Shown: piece by piece, positions 44,764 through 53,080 of the stretch
Layout: every line of letters starts with the position of its first letter
Position numbering within the stretch: the first letter of the stretch is position 1
Made by a program: the position numbers and the translations under genes
DNA from: Flammeovirgaceae bacterium
GTDB taxonomy: Bacteria > Bacteroidota > Bacteroidia > Cytophagales > Cyclobacteriaceae
Direction: 5' to 3'
NCBI GenBank assembly: GCA_016712035.1
Contig: JADJRT010000003.1
Coordinates: forward strand, 25,001 to 89,000
DNA: 64,000 nucleotides
The notes under the pieces: model-generated
Database searches by the model: none
What the model was told of the DNA's origin: nothing
The model's input: only the letters and a program-made list of their open reading frames with translations

Positions 44764-47123
44764 AAAAAATTGGCCTTTTAACTTTTCTACTTCTTGCCGT
44801 ATCCTTTGCCGATGCACAATCCATACTAGATCAATACGTAAAGAAAGTTGAAGCCTACCAGACAGGTCGATTACAGGAAAAGATTTTTGTTCATTTGGAT
44901 CGCAGCTTTTATGCTGCAGGAGAAAAAGCCTGGTTTAAAATTTATGTAACGGATGGGTATATACATCAGCCTTTAGCTCTAAGCAAAGTAGCTTATCTCG
45001 AAGTTTTGGATGAAGAAAAAAAACCTGTAGTACAAATTAAGGTAGGACTGGAGGACGGAACTGGAAATGGTTCTGTTCGTCTACCAGCATCACTAAGTTC
45101 CGGTAATTATATATTCCGCGTGTATACAAACTGGATGAAAAACTTTAGCCCTGAATTCTATTTTCAACAACCCATAACAATAGTTAATGTATTCCGAAGT
45201 CTGGAGAAAAACCAAAAACCAGAAGTATCTAAATTAGATATTCAATTTTTCCCAGAAGGTGGACAATTGGTCAATGGCCTGACCAGCAAAATAGCTTGCC
45301 GCGTTGTAAATGCATCCGGAACTGGAATTCCATATATGGGATTCATTCTCTCCAGCAAAGGAGACACCCTGGTCCGTTTTGCACCGTTGAAATTTGGTAT
45401 AGGTCATTTTTATTTCACTCCTTTTCAAGCTGAACAATATAAAGTCGTTATCAAGGAATTAAATGGAATAACATCTGCGGCTATCTTGCCCCCTATTCAA
45501 TCATCAGGTTATACGCTACACGTAAAAGATAGCTCGCAAAACAAATTATTAGTATCTGTAAAAGCCAAAGGACCGGAAATCCGATCACCGATCGTTTACT
45601 TAATTGGCCATACCCGTCAAGTAATTAAAGTAGCAAATACCAATCATCTGAATAATGGTCAGGTGGATATTCTTATAGCTAAAGAAGAATTTGGTGAAGG
45701 GATCTCTCATATAACCCTATTCAATGCTGAGTTTAAACCGGTTGCTCAAAGACTCATTTTTATTCAACCGAAAAAAAATAGCATGACTAAACTCACTACG
45801 GAACTTCCTGAATATGAAACGCGATCGAAAGTTAAAATAACTATTGACCCACAAACAGAGTTAAAGGGATCTATCAATCTTTCTCTTTCTATTTCGAAAT
45901 TAGATTCCCTTCAACAATTCGTACCAACAAACATTCACGATTACTTGTACTTAACCAGTGATTTGAAAGGAAACATCGAATGGCCTGAATTCTATTTTTC
46001 GAATGACCCATCGGTTGCCGAGGCCACCGATCATCTGATGCTTACGCATGGCTGGAGTCGCTTTCAATGGGATGATGTTAGAGAAGAGACCGATATCATT
46101 AAATTTTTACCGGAATATCGTGGTCATTTAATAACGGGTAAAGTTGTAGATCGTGCCACCGAAAAGACTTTGTCAGGTATTACGACTTACCTGGCCTCAC
46201 CCCAAAAGAAAGTAGAGTTGTACGAATCAATTAGTGATCGGGATGGAAACATCACTTTTGAAGTGTCCGATCTTATTGGTCCTAAAAAAGTTTTTGTTCA
46301 AACTTTGCCGGCAGATAGCGTTGCTCAAATTAAGCTATTACCACCCTTCTCTGATCAATTTTCAATACGTTCACTTCCTCCTGTAGATCTTTCTAACAAG
46401 GCTTCAAAGGCGTTAATTGCACGGAGCGTAGCCATGCAAGTTCGTGACGTATACAACCAACCCATACAAACCACACAGACTATTACAGATAGCTCTTCTT
46501 TCTATGGCACAGCGCAGGAGGAATATACCCTCAATGATTACACGAGATTTCCTTTGATGGAAGAAGTGATGCGCGAATATGTTAAAGGCGTTCGGTTACG
46601 AAAGAATAATGATCGTTTCATTTTTAAAGTAGTTAACGGTACGCGCAATATCGTTTATGATAATGAACCCTTGGTGCTATTGGATGGTGTGCCCGTGTTT
46701 GATACCGATAAACTCATGACACTCGATCCGCTGAAGGTTATGCAAATAGACGTAGTGACAGGCAAATATTTTTTGGGTGCCCAATTCTTTGATGGCATTG
46801 TGAGCTTTAAAACTTATACAGGCGACCTGGCCGGATTTCCCATTGACCCCAAAGCCTTTACCCTTGATTACGATGCCTTAGAAAGACGAAGCGAATTCTT
46901 TTCGCCCAAATATGAAAGCCCTGCACAACTTGAATCCCGACTGCCTGATCCGCGCCAGTTACTGTGTTGGGTACCCGATTTCACCTTTGCTAACCAACGC
47001 GAAGAACTAACATTCTACACCTCTGATCAACCCGGTACTTATCAAGTCATTATTCAGGGAATAAGCGAGCAGGGCTACCCAATCAGCGAAAGCTGTATCT
47101 TTACAGTTAAAATACCCAGGTAA
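44760..47123 (+). CDS. Exported macroglobulin-like protein with a plug-like C-terminal segment
   Basis: Beginning at the ATG at 44760 the 787-residue protein has a signal peptide ending VSFADA. The N-terminal half has macroglobulin (MG2-like) repeats: KIFVHLDRSFYAAGEKAWFK, NGSVRLPASLSSGNYIFRVY and FFPEGGQLVNG. A carboxypeptidase-regulatory-like insert lies near residue 460. Near residues 640-700 it has PLVLLDGVPVFD and VMQIDVVTGKY, which resemble the plug of TonB receptors, but no barrel follows. Such proteins accompany TonB receptors in Bacteroidota and may act on or transfer cargo at the outer membrane. It is the last gene of the operon; an MFS gene starts 17 bases on. Confidence 0.82.
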   Translation: MKKIGLLTFLLLAVSFADAQSILDQYVKKVEAYQTGRLQEKIFVHLDRSFYAAGEKAWFKIYVTDGYIHQPLALSKVAYLEVLDEEKKPVVQIKVGLEDGTGNGSVRLPASLSSGNYIFRVYTNWMKNFSPEFYFQQPITIVNVFRSLEKNQKPEVSKLDIQFFPEGGQLVNGLTSKIACRVVNASGTGIPYMGFILSSKGDTLVRFAPLKFGIGHFYFTPFQAEQYKVVIKELNGITSAAILPPIQSSGYTLHVKDSSQNKLLVSVKAKGPEIRSPIVYLIGHTRQVIKVANTNHLNNGQVDILIAKEEFGEGISHITLFNAEFKPVAQRLIFIQPKKNSMTKLTTELPEYETRSKVKITIDPQTELKGSINLSLSISKLDSLQQFVPTNIHDYLYLTSDLKGNIEWPEFYFSNDPSVAEATDHLMLTHGWSRFQWDDVREETDIIKFLPEYRGHLITGKVVDRATEKTLSGITTYLASPQKKVELYESISDRDGNITFEVSDLIGPKKVFVQTLPADSVAQIKLLPPFSDQFSIRSLPPVDLSNKASKALIARSVAMQVRDVYNQPIQTTQTITDSSSFYGTAQEEYTLNDYTRFPLMEEVMREYVKGVRLRKNNDRFIFKVVNGTRNIVYDNEPLVLLDGVPVFDTDKLMTLDPLKVMQIDVVTGKYFLGAQFFDGIVSFKTYTGDLAGFPIDPKAFTLDYDALERRSEFFSPKYESPAQLESRLPDPRQLLCWVPDFTFANQREELTFYTSDQPGTYQVIIQGISEQGYPISESCIFTVKIPR

Positions 47124-47140
47124 CCTTCAACATACTTACT

Positions 47141-48265
47141 TTGACTCAATCCCGAATTGCTGTTAAGCTTGTCTTTTTTATAAATGGATTTGTACATGCA
47201 AACCTGGCAGCCCGTTTTCCACGTGTACAGGAAATATTTTCGATAGACAACGGCACATTAGGGTTTGTGTTGCTCTCTTCATCGTTGGGTGCATTGCTTG
47301 CCATGCCTTTTACAGGCTGGCTCATCATCCGAAATGGCAGTCGAAAAATTGGAATCATTTCCGTGTTCGCTTATTGCATCTTCGTGCCGCTTGTTCCAAT
47401 CATGCCCGATATAGTTTCGCTGTTAATACTTTTTTTTGTGATGGGGTTAACAGCAGGCATGCTTGATGTTTCAATGAACGCGCAAGCCGTTATGGTAGAG
47501 CAACAACATCGTAAACCCATTATGACTTCCTTTCATGCCCTGTTTAGTATTGGTATGGTAGCTGGTGCAGGTTGTGGAGCCTTGTTTATAAAACTAAACA
47601 CTACACTATTTACTCACTTGAGTATCATTATTGCATTGAGCATTGCCGGAGCCATCTGGGCGCGTTACAATCTTATTCATGATAAGCCTGCAGAAAAAAA
47701 GACCGGGGAGCCCGCATTTCGTCTGCCAAATGCTGCCATGGTCAGTATTGGCGTGATTGCATTTTGTTGTATGCTCGGTGAAGGCGCCATGGCCGACTGG
47801 AGTACTAATTACATGGAGAATATCGCACACGCAAGCAAAGCATTAGCGCCTATCGGTCTATCTGCATTTGCCTTAGCCATGACGGTTGGTAGATTTTTCG
47901 GAGACTCTGCCCGTGCACGATTTGGAGATAGAAAACTAATGATGGTCTGTGGACTAATTGCAACGATTGGCATTATTGTAACAATGATATTCATTCATCC
48001 TTACGCAGTAATTTTTGGATTATTTATTACCGGTATTGGTCTTTCCTCTATTGTACCCATTGCTTATAGCATTGCTGGCAACACGAAAGACTTACCTGCC
48101 GGAGTGGGACTTGCCATGGTAACCACCGTTGGGTACTCTGGATTTCTGTTTGGCCCACCGTTAATCGGCTTGCTTGCCGATTGGCAGTCGTTGCGCATTG
48201 CATTGGGATTGGTTGCCTTTTTGTTTGTAGTAATGACTTTGCTCAGTGCCCGATATAAGTCGTAA
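47141..48265 (+). CDS. MFS transporter (sugar/fucose-permease-like)
   Basis: The 374-residue protein starts with TTG at 47141 and has about twelve hydrophobic segments. Its N-terminal loop contains NLAARFPRVQEIF, followed by GTLGFVLLSSSLGALLAMP, as in the YbjJ/fucose-permease group. The segments SMNAQAVMVE and PIMTSFHALFS match conserved loops of that group. Transported substrate is not predictable. It is encoded after the receptor operon with only 17 bases between, so read-through from it is possible. No break. Confidence 0.85.
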   Translation: MTQSRIAVKLVFFINGFVHANLAARFPRVQEIFSIDNGTLGFVLLSSSLGALLAMPFTGWLIIRNGSRKIGIISVFAYCIFVPLVPIMPDIVSLLILFFVMGLTAGMLDVSMNAQAVMVEQQHRKPIMTSFHALFSIGMVAGAGCGALFIKLNTTLFTHLSIIIALSIAGAIWARYNLIHDKPAEKKTGEPAFRLPNAAMVSIGVIAFCCMLGEGAMADWSTNYMENIAHASKALAPIGLSAFALAMTVGRFFGDSARARFGDRKLMMVCGLIATIGIIVTMIFIHPYAVIFGLFITGIGLSSIVPIAYSIAGNTKDLPAGVGLAMVTTVGYSGFLFGPPLIGLLADWQSLRIALGLVAFLFVVMTLLSARYKS

Positions 48266-48294
48266 CTTAGGGCATGAGAAGATAAAATACCCCG

Positions 48295-49245
48295 ATGCCC
48301 CTTGTAGAATCGTCCGCCTATCAACCACCTTTTTTTCTTTTCAATAATCATGTTGAAACGATAATGCCCAGCATTTTTCGTACCGTGCCCGGTTCATACA
48401 CACGAGAACGCATTGAATTACATGATGGAGACTTTTTAGATCTTGATTGGTTTTCGAAATCTGAGGATAAACTGGTAATTGTCTCACATGGTTTGGAAGG
48501 CAATAGCGAGAGGCATTATGCAAAAGGAATGGCTGCCTATTTTTTTAAACGAGGTTGGGATGCCGTAGCCTGGAATTGCCGTGGCTGTAGTGGTGAAATT
48601 AATCGCTTGCCGAGATTCTATCATCATGGTGCAACGGATGATCTGGCTGCTGTGGTTGACTATGCGGTCGCAAAAAATTATAAACATATTGCCTTGGTTG
48701 GATTTAGCATGGGGGGTAGCATGACTTTAAAGTATTTAGGCGAACAGGGTATTCACACGAAAATAAAATCGGCTACTGTTTTTTCAGTACCGTGTCACCT
48801 GGGTTCCAGCGCAAGCGAATTAGAGAAGCCCGCAAATAAATTCTACCTCCAACGCTTTTTAAAAAAGCTGGAGAAAAAAATGTTAGCCAAGTCGCACTTG
48901 TTTCCAGAGCTTATTTCAATTAAAGGATTTAAAAATATTTCATCCTTTCGGGAGTTTGATAATCGCTATACGGCACCGTTACACAGCTTTGCGGATGCCG
49001 ATGATTTTTATTCAAAAGCCTCGTGTGGACCTTACCTTTCTACGATTCAAACTCCGGCCCTTATTGTCAACGCCATCAACGATCCGTTTCTACCTGAAGC
49101 TTGTTACCCCTATGCCTTGGCAAAAGATCATGCATACGTGCATCTGGAAACTCCCAACAAGGGCGGACATGTAGGCTTTTCACTAAAGACTCTCTCCGAA
49201 AACTGGATGGAAAAACGAGCTTTTGAATTTATAAACGCGTACTAG
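48295..49245 (+). CDS. YheT-family alpha/beta hydrolase
   Basis: The 316-residue protein has the hydrolase nucleophile elbow GFSMGGS near residue 140 and the start of the fold in SHGLEGNSERHYAKGMA (about 64-80). YheT-specific WNCRGCSGEINR follows near 97. A late Asp (NDPFLP) and His (GGHVGF) complete the triad. The substrate is unknown; relatives are carboxylesterases. The length and the segments are normal. It is flanked by an MFS gene and a DsrE-like gene on the same strand and may share their transcript. Confidence 0.88.
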   Translation: MPLVESSAYQPPFFLFNNHVETIMPSIFRTVPGSYTRERIELHDGDFLDLDWFSKSEDKLVIVSHGLEGNSERHYAKGMAAYFFKRGWDAVAWNCRGCSGEINRLPRFYHHGATDDLAAVVDYAVAKNYKHIALVGFSMGGSMTLKYLGEQGIHTKIKSATVFSVPCHLGSSASELEKPANKFYLQRFLKKLEKKMLAKSHLFPELISIKGFKNISSFREFDNRYTAPLHSFADADDFYSKASCGPYLSTIQTPALIVNAINDPFLPEACYPYALAKDHAYVHLETPNKGGHVGFSLKTLSENWMEKRAFEFINAY

Positions 49246-49310
49246 AAAAAGGGCAAGCGGAGCACAACGTGCCTTAAACTTTGTTACCTTCCCAAATTAA
49301 ATTTTACGTT

Positions 49311-49736
49311 ATGAAACTTATTGCTTTTGTGCTGTTCTTTATTGTAACAATTCAAGTATATGGTCAGGAAGAAGGCGTTCTTGACATGAAGAAACATAAA
49401 ATTGTGATGCAATTCACCGCCAGCGATTCTGTATCCCAGGCCTCGGTAGTAGGGCAGGTAAAAAATATTCGCACCGCCTGGCCCAATGCACAAATAGAAG
49501 TGGTTTGCCACGGAGGTGGACTGGAACTACTCCAAACCACTAAATCCAAAGCAGCCGCGGAAGTAGCTGAATGGACCAGCAAAGGGGTTGTGTTTGCTGC
49601 CTGCAACAATACCATGAAAAGAAGAAAACTTACAAAGGCTGATTTACTTCCAACCGCTACCGTAGTGCCCTCGGCCATGATAGAACTTACCTTAAAGCAA
49701 GAAAAGGGTTGGGCGTATGTGAAAGGGGCACATTGA
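49311..49736 (+). CDS. Exported DsrE/DsrF-fold protein
   Basis: The ATG at 49311 gives a signal peptide (MKLIAFVLFFIVTIQVYG) cut before QEEGV; a TTG 30 bases earlier would hide it. The mature 120-odd residues follow the DsrE alpha/beta fold: KIVMQFTASDSVSQASV, NAQIEVVCHGGGLELL and VVFAACNNTMKRRKL. The Cys of AACNNTM is the site that is persulfidated in active DsrE proteins. An exported DsrE relative is less common than cytoplasmic sulfur carriers. Function unknown; sulfur transfer is a possibility. Confidence 0.82.
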   Translation: MKLIAFVLFFIVTIQVYGQEEGVLDMKKHKIVMQFTASDSVSQASVVGQVKNIRTAWPNAQIEVVCHGGGLELLQTTKSKAAAEVAEWTSKGVVFAACNNTMKRRKLTKADLLPTATVVPSAMIELTLKQEKGWAYVKGAH

Positions 49737-49771
49737 TGCAGGATAAAAATCAGTAATTGTAGATCAGCAGC

Positions 49772-51437
49772 ATGGAATACCTACTACTCGGCTCAATACT
49801 CATCCTGGTAATACTCCTTGTACTCCATCAATCAAACAAGCGTAGAACAAAAAAGAAAATCGAGCAGATTCGTGCAGCCTGGGGTAAACCGAAAACAGAC
49901 TCCTTTGATTTCGACAACATTAGAAGATATTCGGACGCTGTAAAGGAAAACACGTTTCATCGCCTAACAGACCAAACCATTGAGGACATCGACTTGCACG
50001 GTCTCTTCACATTTATTGACCGGTCAACCAGTAAAGTAGGTCAACAATTGCTTTTCAAAAACTATTGGAACCTGGCAACGCTACGGAAGATCCGCAGGCG
50101 GGATTTACAAAGATATTTGAAGAAGATAAAAAGTTACGGGAAGCCATTCAATTAGAACTTCTCAAACTTAACCATGGCGATGCCTATTACATTTCTACGT
50201 TATTACAAGATAAGTTGTTGGAAAAACCAAAATGGTTCAACCTCCTGGTTCTCGATGTAGCAATTACCGGGACCCTAGCTATTCTAGCATTTAAATTTCC
50301 GGTTCTTCTTATTTTTCTGATTATTCCGATAACACTAAATATGTTTTTGCACTATTGGAATAAGAGCAATACGTATCCCTTTATCCGATCTTTCCCACAG
50401 CTGAATTTGTTGATTAATGTTTCAAAAGTGCTAACTAAAATGGACTTTTTTTTCGGAATGAATCTGTAGACTCAAGTATTGCCAACTTAAAATCATTTCA
50501 GCGAAAAGCAGCATTAATTAAGTTCGACAGCGAAGGAGGCATACAGGCCGAGCTAAGTCAGTTGGGTTTGTATTTAGTTGAATTACTCAAAGCAATTTTT
50601 CTAATCGAGGTATTCACACTTTTTAAAGTGACAAAGGAATTAGAATCCAAACAATCATCCATTAAAATACTTTTCAATTATGTAGGCACTATTGACGTTG
50701 CTCTCTCGATCGTTTCGTTGCGGGCAGGAGAAAAGAAAACGTGCATACCCACGCTGGTTCCGCCTAAGAAAGAACTTTCTACCAAAAGGATGTATCATCC
50801 TTTGATTGATGATTGTATGGAAAATGATTTCTCAATACTCGAAAAAAGTGTTTTAATCACAGGCTCAAATATGTCGGGTAAGTCAACCTTTTTAAGAACG
50901 TTGCTAATAAACTCGCTGTTAGCGCAAACTATTCATACTTGCTTTGCTGATGAATTTGTCTCCCCTATTCTAAAACAGTTTTCATCTATAAGAATAGATG
51001 ACAATCTGTTTGAAGGTAAAAGCTATTATTTGCAAGAGGTTACCATTATGCGTTCGTTGTTGGAACAAGTAGACTCCCCCAATCTAAATCTATTTGTACT
51101 GGATGAGGTTTTTAAAGGAACCAATACAATAGAGCGAATTGCAGCCGCCAAAGCGATTCTTTCGTACCTGAATCGTAACGACAATATAGTTATTGTCTCT
51201 ACTCACGACATTGAGTTAGCTGAGATGCTCAATCATGAATACGATCTGTTTCACTTTACCGAATCCGTTGAAAATAACGAACTACATTTCGATCATATCA
51301 TCAAGGCTGGTCCTCTAAAGACAAGAAATGCAATTAAAATCTTAGAATTGGCAAATTACCCAATCGACATTACTCAGGAAGCAAAGCAACTAAGTGCGGC
51401 CTTAACGATAACCCGACCTGTTACCAGCTCAAGTTAA
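49772..51437 (+). pseudogene. Membrane-anchored MutS-family ATPase, with two missing bases
   Basis: Three pieces form one protein of about 555 residues. The first starts with a membrane segment (LLLGSILILVILLVL). It continues into a MutS core stretch DIDLHGLFTFIDRSTSKVG and breaks in A5 at 50057-50061. One added A restores KKLLEPGNATED. The second holds two hydrophobic segments (about 190-230) and breaks in T8 at 50446-50453; one added T restores NESVDSSIANLKSF. The third has the MutS ATPase: Walker A ITGSNMSGKSTFLRT, Walker B LFVLDEVFKGTNTIER and STHDIELAEM. The mismatch-recognition domain is absent and membrane helices are inserted, so it is not ordinary MutS. Role unknown. Confidence 0.85.
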
Positions 51438-51510
51438 ACCATCTCTTCAACAACTATTAATGGGTATAACAAAATGCGATATCAGGTGTTACTAAATAAA
51501 GTCTTTTATA

Positions 51511-51909
51511 ATGTTCCTTAAACTCTACGCTATTGCATTGCCCGTGTTCTTTGCCATTGATATGCTTTGGTTAGGCTTTGTTGCCCGTACGTTTTACAAA
51601 AACCAAATCGGATTCTTAATGAAACCTGATGTGAACTGGGCGGCAGCGATAGTATTCTATCTTTTATTTCTAGTTGGTTTGGTCATCTTCGTTATTGGTC
51701 CCGCTGTAGAAAAAAAGGATTGGATGCATGCGCTGCTAGCGGGTGCGTTGTTTGGCCTGATAACATATGCCACCTATGACCTCACCAACCTGGCGACCTT
51801 AAAAGATTGGCCGCTTACAGTAGTATGGGTAGATATGCTATGGGGAACATTTTTGGCCTCGAGCGTAAGTACAATCACCTATTTGATTGCTATCAAATGG
51901 GTAGCTTAA
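51511..51909 (+). CDS. DUF2177 integral membrane protein
   Basis: The 132-residue protein has four hydrophobic segments. It shows the family stretch FFAIDMLWLGFVARTFY near residue 14, then GALFGLITYATYDLTNLATL near 78. DUF2177 proteins are small membrane proteins of unknown function. In many bacteria the gene neighbours DUF1295, as here: the DUF1295 start lies 13 bases inside this gene's end, so the pair is translationally coupled. The conserved Asp and Trp residues within membrane segments hint at transport or lipid modification. Confidence 0.85.
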   Translation: MFLKLYAIALPVFFAIDMLWLGFVARTFYKNQIGFLMKPDVNWAAAIVFYLLFLVGLVIFVIGPAVEKKDWMHALLAGALFGLITYATYDLTNLATLKDWPLTVVWVDMLWGTFLASSVSTITYLIAIKWVA

Positions 51910-52667
51910 AAGACTATATAACTTTAGCTACTATTCTTTTGATTTATGTAATCATAGCATTTGCGATTGCTGTTGTGCGAAAAAGAAATGATATCGCGGA
52001 TGTAGCGTGGGGCTTAGGTTTTATTCTTGTATCGTGGTCTTCTTATTTTTTAGGGGATGGCAATGCTAGAGCGTTATTAGTAAATACGTTAGTAACGGTA
52101 TGGGGTTTGCGGCTTGCCTGGCATATAGCTTCCAGAAATTCAGGACCTCTCGAAGACTTTAGGTATGCGAAATGGCGGAGAGAGTGGAAGCATTTTTATA
52201 CCCGCAGCTTTTTTCAAATCTTTCTTCTACAAGGCACTTTTTTATTCATAACGGTATGGCCCGTTGTTTTTATTAATATAAACTCACCTATTAGCTTTCG
52301 GTGGTTAGATGTTGCCGGTGTTCTGATCTGGTTTATCGGTTTTTATTTTGAGGTAGTAGGTGATTTTCAACTAATGAAGTTTAAAAAGAACAGCGATAAT
52401 AAGAATAAAATTATGTCTTCAGGTTTATGGAAATTTACCCGACATCCTAATTACTTTGGAGAAGCCTTGCAGTGGTGGGGGATATTCTTATTAGCGATTT
52501 CCTTCCCTGGCGGTTGGATGACTGTTATTGGCCCCCTAACAATCACCTATCTTTTACGGTATGTTTCGGGTGTTCCTATGCTAGAGAAAAAGTATGCAGG
52601 TAATTCTGCCTTTGAAGCATACAAAAAGAAAACCAGTATCTTCTTTCCCCGCTCACCCATCGCTTAA
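51897..52667 (+). CDS. DUF1295 membrane protein (steroid 5-alpha-reductase-like fold)
   Basis: From the ATG at 51897 the protein of about 256 residues has six or more membrane segments. It carries the DUF1295 marks DIADVAWGLGFILVSW near 32, WGLRLAWHIASRN near 70 and the C-terminal GLWKFTRHPNYFGEALQWWG near 180, which is the NADPH-binding region of the 5-alpha-reductase and ICMT-like superfamily. Members reduce or methylate lipids; substrate not known here. Coupled to the DUF2177 gene upstream (13-base overlap). A longer N-terminus reading through that gene is unlikely. Confidence 0.88.
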   Translation: MGSLKDYITLATILLIYVIIAFAIAVVRKRNDIADVAWGLGFILVSWSSYFLGDGNARALLVNTLVTVWGLRLAWHIASRNSGPLEDFRYAKWRREWKHFYTRSFFQIFLLQGTFLFITVWPVVFININSPISFRWLDVAGVLIWFIGFYFEVVGDFQLMKFKKNSDNKNKIMSSGLWKFTRHPNYFGEALQWWGIFLLAISFPGGWMTVIGPLTITYLLRYVSGVPMLEKKYAGNSAFEAYKKKTSIFFPRSPIA

Positions 52668-52717
52668 TTATTACAGCCCGCACTCCGTTTCTAGGACTCA
52701 GAAAAGATCTGAATCAC

Positions 52718-53044
52718 TTAACTTTTAATCATCGTAAGCATCATTTTAAATCTTTCCAAAGCCTTCAAAGCATGTGGAACCTGAGCAGGCAAAATTATAC
52801 CCGCTCCCGTTTCTACGGTAAAGGGCTTTCCATCAATAGTAATTTCTGCCGTGCCATCTAAAATCTGAACAACCGCCTCGAAAGGTGCTGTGTGCTCCGA
52901 TAAACCTTCGCCTGCATCAAACGCGAATAATGTAATTGTACCCGTAGGTTTCTTTACAATTGTCTTGCTGACTACAGAGCCAGCCGCATACTCAATACTA
53001 TCTTGTACAGAAAAAACTGTTGCTGCTTCTATTACCTTATTCAT
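52718..53044 (-). CDS. Small cupin-domain protein
   Basis: The 108-residue protein is a single cupin barrel. The motif G-x5-H-x-A-x3-E appears as GEGLSEHTAPFEAVVQIL, and the second motif as ETGAGIILPAQVPHALKA. The metal ligands His and Glu are thus present. Such short cupins occur next to many pathways as sugar isomerases, dioxygenases or sensors, and the sequence does not say which. It is at the start of a minus-strand run with the D-aminoacylase gene 36 bases on, so it may be in the same unit. No signal peptide. Confidence 0.85.
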   Translation of the reverse strand: MNKVIEAATVFSVQDSIEYAAGSVVSKTIVKKPTGTITLFAFDAGEGLSEHTAPFEAVVQILDGTAEITIDGKPFTVETGAGIILPAQVPHALKALERFKMMLTMIKS

Positions 53045-53080
53045 CTCTTTTTTATTGAATTGCTTATTTTAATCTGATAT

